Below are positions 7,061-10,630 of a stretch of 10,630 nucleotides of DNA, piece by piece. The notes under the pieces are model-generated. The model saw nothing but the letters and a program-made list of their open reading frames with translations. It had not been told where the DNA came from and did no database searches. A program made the translations under genes and the position numbers. Location of the stretch: contig JAPUFZ010000163.1 in assembly GCA_027293245.1 (NCBI GenBank), positions 1-10,630 of the forward strand. Direction: 5' to 3'. Numbering within the stretch: the stretch's first letter is position 1; every line of letters starts with the position of its first letter. Source of the stretch: Gammaproteobacteria bacterium (lineage in GTDB: Bacteria; Pseudomonadota; Gammaproteobacteria; GCA-001735895).

Positions 7061-7327
7061 ATGCCGCGATGTGAATGGAAAATGCTGTTCGTCCTGCTGG
7101 TTGGTTTTGCGTCGGTTGGTTGTGCACAGACGCCGCTCGCGCAAGAAACCACGGTCGTGCGAGCCGATTTAGTCGCATGCGAAGACCCGCGTCCGCAGGT
7201 GTGCACGATGCAATACGATCCGGTTTGCGGACTCACGAGCGACAGTCAGCACAAGACCTATTCGAATGCCTGCTCGGCATGCTCGGATGCAAATGTATCC
7301 GGGTTTAGTCCGGGTGCTTGCGAATGA
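7061..7327 (+). CDS. Small Kazal-type protease-inhibitor domain protein, probable lipoprotein or secreted
   Basis: An 88-residue exported protein. The ATG at 7061 follows the ribosome binding site GGAGAG (7052-7057); an upstream in-frame extension to 7001 lacks such a site and would bury the signal peptide. Residues 1-20 form a signal sequence with hydrophobic core LFVLLVGFASVG ending in G-C at 20-21, a non-ideal lipobox (SVGC), so lipid anchoring at Cys21 is likely but not certain. The mature part has six cysteines (40, 48, 56, 71, 74, 87) with Y-D-P-V-C-G at 52-57 and KTYSNAC at 65-71, the hallmarks of Kazal domains, which bind serine proteases through a canonical loop. Bacterial single-Kazal lipoproteins are known as a domain family, but their targets are mostly unknown. 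It is not part of the amine pathway by any visible sign. Confidence 0.85.
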   Translation: MPRCEWKMLFVLLVGFASVGCAQTPLAQETTVVRADLVACEDPRPQVCTMQYDPVCGLTSDSQHKTYSNACSACSDANVSGFSPGACE

Positions 7328-7342
7328 TCAAATTTCAGCAAT

Positions 7343-7560
7343 ATGCCGACTAAAAAAATGATAGTGACCCCGGCGAACTAGAATCGCTGGGCGACTCGCT
7401 GGTAGCAGAAATAAATGCCCTGCAGCACGAACTCAGGAGGGTCAAAGATGCCCTGGAGCGAGTAGGGGGATCGTCGCATGAGCTGCAGAAGACGGCAAGG
7501 CAGCTGTCAAAAAATATTCAGTTAAGCGAAAGTGACTTAAACAAGCACCGCGGGCAATAA
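7343..7560 (+). pseudogene. Small coiled-coil ORF interrupted by a frameshift at an A7 run
   Basis: From 7354 to the TAA at 7558 a frame without start codon encodes 68 residues (beginning N-D-S-D-P-G-E-L-E-S-L-G-D and ending S-D-L-N-K-H-R-G-Q), with heptad-like leucine/alanine spacing in VAEINALQHELRRVKDALERV, so probably a helical or coiled-coil protein. The only nearby ATG is at 7343 in a frame that reads MPTKK and stops at 7378. Adding one base to the run of seven A's at 7352-7358 (or a -1 slip there) joins MPTKK to this frame, giving a 72-residue protein. It may be a pseudogene, a sequencing indel, or slippage-dependent expression. The product is not recognised. No clear ribosome binding site precedes 7343. 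Confidence 0.45.
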
Positions 7561-7669
7561 TCTCTGAGTTCAGGCATGGTCCGCATATTATAGACATCGA
7601 CGATAATAATAGTTTTTTAGAAACTGGGCTTTTATACTGCCGCCATTGCCATTGGCACGGATACTAATC
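7561..7669 (+). promoter_or_regulatory. Upstream region of the mechanosensitive channel gene
   Basis: AT-rich 109-bp gap. TATACT at 7633-7638 is a good -10 candidate (five of six), but no matching -35 lies 16-18 bp upstream, so the promoter call is weak. A short dyad AGTTT-TTTAG-AAACT occurs at 7611-7625. The channel's ATG at 7670 has only a poor ribosome binding site (CACGGA, about 8 bases upstream). Confidence 0.25.
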
Positions 7670-10069
7670 ATGAAAATAAACCTAACCGAAGGCATGGTAA
7701 GCCTGGGCGCACAAACTCTTCGGCAGCTACGCTCGGTTGCCGCGATTTCAACCATATTTATGTTGCTGGTAGCCTCGGTACCCGTATCGGCTCAAATGCC
7801 AGTCAATAGTGATGGGCCATCCCCTACCATCGAGTGGCCGGAAAACCTGACCCGGGAAGAAGTACGCGACCTGGTTGCGCGAATGTCTGACGATGAGGTC
7901 CGCGAATTAATCATTAATCAGCTTGATAAGCTGGCCGCCGCGGCACAGAGCTCAGATAACGACATAGCCGAGATTTATATCGGTCAATTTAGAAAGGGTA
8001 TTGAAGTGGCGGCTAACTCGCTGCAACGGGTATTTACCTCTGGCGGTGATGTTTACGCGCTGCCGATTTCGATCTGGCAGCAGATAACCGACAACGGTAA
8101 TATCAGTGACGGGTATCTTTTATTTCAACTACTGGGGCTGTTGCTGGTCGGCCTGGCTGTCGAGCGCCTGGTAAAACATTTACTCAGAAACGTAGGACGT
8201 AATCTCGAAGATGTCGACTCGACGAGAGAGACCATAGCTGTAGTGTTGTTAAAAGCGGTGCTGGGACTGGTCGAGATCGGCGGATTTGTGGCCGGTGCAG
8301 CAATTTTCCTGGCTGTGACCAGCAATGAAGTCGAAGCTACGAGGATACTCTGGGAGAATTCGCTCTGGTATATCGTCTATATAAAAATCGCCTTGTTGGT
8401 GGTAAATCTTCTGGTGTCGCCGGGCAAGCCTGCGAGCCGACTGGCTCCGGTAGACGATGCTGCTGCACGCGGTATCTGGCTTTGGACGCTGGCTCTAGTG
8501 ATGTCCTTGATGGTGCCTTTTGGCTCAATTGCCCGCGACCTGGGTTTCGATGGTTCTGCGTTGTTACTGCCCAGTTTATTTTTTAGTGCGATCTTCATCG
8601 GGCTGTTGATAGCACTGGTATTGCGCTTACGCCGCTATGGTACAAAGTTGATTGCCGGACCGGATGTGGAACCAGGCAGTGCCCGAGAAGGCCTGGCCCG
8701 CGTCTGGTGGGTACTGGCGATTTTCTATATTTTACTGATCTTGTTTATGGCTATCGGAAAGCGAGCTGCGACGGGTGAATCCTCGTTAGTACCGGGCATA
8801 GGCAGCCTGGTTTTGTTTTCATTCATACCCTATCTTGATATCGCATTGCAAAAGCTTATTGCACGCTTTTTTGCCAAGGATGAAGACCTGGAAGATGAAG
8901 ACCAGGAGCAGCCGGCAGATGCGGAGTCGGCTGAAGCATCGGGGTTCGAATCAGTGGTTGAGAGTAGGTCGGAAGATGACAGGCAGATACCTGAGACTAT
9001 TGCAAACCCCGTTTACCTGGTAACCGCTTTACGTTATGCCCGTGTATTATATTCTCTGGCTATACTGATAATCTTCGTGCGCCTGTGGGACATCAACCTG
9101 GAATTCTTTGTTGCCCAGTTAGTAGGTCAGAGAGTAGCCTCGGCGATGTTCGAAATAGGCCTGACCCTGGTATTGATCTGGGCTATCTGGGGTGTGGTCC
9201 GAATAGCTATCGAGCGCAAGCTTAGTGACGAGAAAGGTCCGGTCGATGAGGATGAGGGGGCTGGAGGCGGTGGTGACGGCGGTGGACTCGGCGGCACGCG
9301 CCTGGAAACCGTGTTACCCATTTTCCGTATATTCATCAAGATCACCATGATCGTGATGGCGGTCCTGCTATCCTTGTCGGCGCTGGGCGTAGATATCGGC
9401 CCGTTAATCGCCGGCGCCGGAATAGTCGGCATAGCGATCGGTTTCGGCGCGCAGACATTGGTACGTGACATTGTATCCGGCCTTTTCTTCTTGATGGATG
9501 ACGCCTTCCGGGTCGGTGAGTATGTCTCTATCAGCGAGATCAGGGGAACCGTCGAGCGCATTTCGATCCGTTCTTTCCAGTTACGCCATCACAACGGCAT
9601 GGTACACACCATACCTTATGGCGAGATCCAGAGCCTTACCAACTACAGTCGAGACTGGGCGATAATGAAATTTGAATTACGCGTGTCATTCGAGACCGAT
9701 ATCGATAAGGTACGCAAAATCATAAAAAATATTGGAATAGAGATGCTGGAAGATCCGGTCTTCGGCGCCAACATGTTAATGCCGTTGAAATCACAGGGCG
9801 TGAATCGCATGGATGACTCTGCATTGATTATCCGTTGCAAGTTTACCGCGATACCTGGACAGCAGTTCCTGATTCGACGTGAAGCCTTTACGCGTATCCA
9901 GAAAGCATTCGAGGAGAATGGGATCCAGTTTGCGCCGCGCCGGGTTCTGGTCGAATCGGTTGCGCCGGCCGAATCTAAAGCTGCGGTCGCAACTGCAATT
10001 GCAGGGGCGGCGGGTGTGATGGACCAGGAGCTTCCCGCCGACGGTTCCGCCAAGGCTTCGGATCGATAA
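7670..10069 (+). CDS. MscS-family mechanosensitive ion channel with large N-terminal extension
   Basis: A 799-residue inner-membrane protein. The ATG at 7670 was chosen over an upstream TTG at 7646 because it gives a normal Sec signal peptide: Arg18/Arg21, core VAAISTIFMLLVASV, cleavage after VSA (39-41). A periplasmic helical segment (about 42-140) is followed by about six to eight hydrophobic helices to residue 520. The MscS core is C-terminal: TM3-like GPLIAGAGIVGIAIGFGAQ (about 576-594) with TLVRDIVSGLFFLMDD after it, a beta domain including VGEYVSI and RGTVERISIRSFQLRHHNG, and an alpha/beta cytoplasmic domain ending near 770. Two low-complexity linkers stand out: an acidic one at about 400-430 and a Gly/Asp-rich one at about 520-543. 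An Ala-rich tail closes the protein. The known family role is release of solutes on hypo-osmotic shock; the large size resembles the multi-helix MscS relatives such as YbdG/YnaI/MscM. It is a single gene without an obvious operon partner. Confidence 0.9.
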   Translation: MKINLTEGMVSLGAQTLRQLRSVAAISTIFMLLVASVPVSAQMPVNSDGPSPTIEWPENLTREEVRDLVARMSDDEVRELIINQLDKLAAAAQSSDNDIAEIYIGQFRKGIEVAANSLQRVFTSGGDVYALPISIWQQITDNGNISDGYLLFQLLGLLLVGLAVERLVKHLLRNVGRNLEDVDSTRETIAVVLLKAVLGLVEIGGFVAGAAIFLAVTSNEVEATRILWENSLWYIVYIKIALLVVNLLVSPGKPASRLAPVDDAAARGIWLWTLALVMSLMVPFGSIARDLGFDGSALLLPSLFFSAIFIGLLIALVLRLRRYGTKLIAGPDVEPGSAREGLARVWWVLAIFYILLILFMAIGKRAATGESSLVPGIGSLVLFSFIPYLDIALQKLIARFFAKDEDLEDEDQEQPADAESAEASGFESVVESRSEDDRQIPETIANPVYLVTALRYARVLYSLAILIIFVRLWDINLEFFVAQLVGQRVASAMFEIGLTLVLIWAIWGVVRIAIERKLSDEKGPVDEDEGAGGGGDGGGLGGTRLETVLPIFRIFIKITMIVMAVLLSLSALGVDIGPLIAGAGIVGIAIGFGAQTLVRDIVSGLFFLMDDAFRVGEYVSISEIRGTVERISIRSFQLRHHNGMVHTIPYGEIQSLTNYSRDWAIMKFELRVSFETDIDKVRKIIKNIGIEMLEDPVFGANMLMPLKSQGVNRMDDSALIIRCKFTAIPGQQFLIRREAFTRIQKAFEENGIQFAPRRVLVESVAPAESKAAVATAIAGAAGVMDQELPADGSAKASDR

Positions 10070-10106
10070 GCACCGGCTGAGGGCATCTCTGAAGCTATTT
10101 CAATTC

Positions 10107-10190
10107 GTAGGTTGGGTGCAACCCATCAAGTCTAAACAAGCAGAAAAATATTGGGCGCAAAGCCAGGATGATGGATTGCACCCATCCTTC
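10107..10190. repeat. 84-bp imperfect palindromic repeat (REP/MITE-like)
   Basis: Two 21-base arms, 10107-10127 and 10170-10190, are inverted copies matching at 18 of 21 positions and flank a 42-base centre. Each arm contains a smaller dyad, for example TGGGT-GCA-ACCCA at 10113-10125. The GGTTGGGTGCAACCCA type of core recalls short intergenic palindromic repeats seen in many proteobacterial genomes (from memory). It follows the channel gene by 37 bp and could also act as a transcript-end structure. No coding capacity. Confidence 0.6.
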
Positions 10191-10219
10191 GCACTAAGCC
10201 TCCCCAGGGAATCTATGCT

Positions 10220-10244
10220 ATGCGTGTTTCACGGTTACACGCAT
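10220..10244. promoter_or_regulatory. Dyad upstream of serC, candidate operator
   Basis: ATGCGTGT (10220-10227) and ACACGCAT (10237-10244) are perfect 8-bp inverted arms around a 9-bp spacer. A weaker outer pair, CTATG (10213-10217) and CATAG (10250-10254), extends the symmetry. The right arm covers the position where the -35 region of the serC promoter would lie, which fits a DNA-binding regulator site; the regulator is unknown. Confidence 0.45.
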
Positions 10245-10254
10245 GGTTTCATAG

Positions 10255-10263
10255 TGCTATGAT
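10255..10263 (+). promoter_or_regulatory. Extended -10 promoter of serC
   Basis: TGC followed by TATGAT (10258-10263) gives an extended -10 element with five of six consensus bases. The region 17 bp upstream (TTACAC) is a poor -35, acceptable for an extended -10 promoter or for an activator-dependent one. A start near 10270 would produce a leader of about 40 bases. Confidence 0.5.
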
Positions 10264-10267
10264 GTCC

Positions 10268-10309
10268 GGGCCTGGTGGAGCAAACCACCCGATAACTAGA
10301 GGTTATTCA
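10268..10309 (+). promoter_or_regulatory. Short structured 5' leader of serC
   Basis: Two potential hairpins fill the predicted leader. The first pairs GGTGG (10274-10278) with CCACC (10285-10289). The second pairs ATAAC (10292-10296) with GTTAT (10302-10306) and places the Shine-Dalgarno AGAGG (10298-10302) in its loop and stem edge, 7 bases before the ATG. Position and size recall the serC RNA motif described upstream of serC in Alphaproteobacteria, but I cannot confirm its consensus from memory. Five-base stems can arise by chance. Confidence 0.35.
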
Positions 10310-10630
10310 ATGAACGAGAAAGCCAGCGGCTTTCCCGAAAAACCGTGCCTGCGTCCACAGGATCCACGCTTTTCTTCTGGGCCATGCAAGAAATTCCCGG
10401 GTTGGAACATTGCCCGTTTCGATACCCGTTTCCTTGGGCGCAGTCATCGCGCCAAAAATCCAAAGAAGCGTCTTTCCAGTGCGATTGAACGTTCGCATGC
10501 TTTGCTGAATCTGCCCGCAAACTGGAAGCTTGGCATCGTGCCTGGCTCGGATACTGGTGCTTTCGAGATCGCCATGTGGTCGATGCTGGGTCCGCGCCCG
10601 GTCGTGGTGCTGGTCTGGGATAGCTTTTCC
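10310..10630 (+). CDS. serC: Phosphoserine aminotransferase (5' part only)
   Basis: The first 107 residues of a class V, PLP-dependent aminotransferase that converts 3-phosphohydroxypyruvate and glutamate to phosphoserine and 2-oxoglutarate in serine synthesis (also used in pyridoxine synthesis in many bacteria). RFSSGPCKKFPGW (20-32), GRSHRAKNPKKRLSSAIERS (43-62) and IVPGSDTGAFEIAMWSMLG (76-94) match the SerC type found in Alphaproteobacteria, some Gammaproteobacteria and Methanosarcina, which differs from the E. coli form. The PLP lysine lies beyond the window. The ATG has an AGAGG ribosome binding site and a clear upstream promoter. serA often follows in such genomes; it cannot be seen here. 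Serine/glycine supply links loosely to one-carbon metabolism, but the genes between make a joint operon with the amine cluster unlikely. Confidence 0.93.
   Translation, partial: MNEKASGFPEKPCLRPQDPRFSSGPCKKFPGWNIARFDTRFLGRSHRAKNPKKRLSSAIERSHALLNLPANWKLGIVPGSDTGAFEIAMWSMLGPRPVVVLVWDSFS

Noticed and set aside
9127..9561. 144-codon minus-strand frame with a Pro/Ser run
   Set aside because: The Pro/Ser run is the antisense of the Gly-rich linker of the MscS gene; shadow frame.
10296..10520. Minus-strand frames opposite serC
   Set aside because: They overlap the recognisable start of serC and carry no independent support.

Overview
The window reads as a chromosomal segment of a free-living, probably marine, Gram-negative proteobacterium. 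The evidence is a TRAP transporter, a GcvA-like LysR regulator, an MttB-type methyltransferase next to a dimethylglycine-dehydrogenase-like flavoprotein, a type of phosphoserine aminotransferase familiar from Alphaproteobacteria and some Gammaproteobacteria, lipoprotein and Sec signals, and a proteobacterial-style palindromic repeat. The class cannot be fixed from the sequence alone. No rRNA, tRNA, CRISPR array or insertion sequence was seen.

Region 1 (1-6998) looks like a catabolic locus for a methylated amine or betaine. It starts with the C-terminal end of a TRAP large permease (DctM type). A convergent LysR/GcvA-type regulator follows. Divergent from the regulator, across a 50-bp intergenic region with a clear T-N11-A dyad, lie an MttB-superfamily methyltransferase without pyrrolysine and, 29 bp later, an 830-residue fusion of an FAD amine oxidase and a GcvT-like folate domain (DMGDH/sarcosine dehydrogenase type). 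After a 217-bp leader comes a uroporphyrinogen-decarboxylase-superfamily protein. The inferred logic is that the transporter imports a methylated amine, the MttB-like enzyme removes or transfers a methyl group, the flavoprotein oxidises the remaining N-methyl group to the formaldehyde/methylene-THF level, and the UroD-like protein acts as a methyl-handling partner. No corrinoid carrier protein is encoded in the window.

Region 2 (6999-7669) holds a small secreted or lipid-anchored Kazal-domain protein and a short coiled-coil reading frame interrupted at a seven-A run.

Region 3 (7670-10069) is one large MscS-family channel protein with a signal peptide, several membrane segments and two low-complexity linkers.

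Region 4 (10070-10630) contains an 84-bp imperfect palindromic repeat, then an extended -10 promoter with an overlapping dyad and a short leader with two potential hairpins. These precede the start of serC, which runs off the window.

The most unusual points are the MttB/DMGDH-GcvT/UroD gene set, an apparently double-frameshifted patch inside the UroD-like gene, the leader of that gene with a duplicated ribosome-binding-site segment and a mini-ORF, the A7 frameshift in the coiled-coil ORF, and the structured serC leader.
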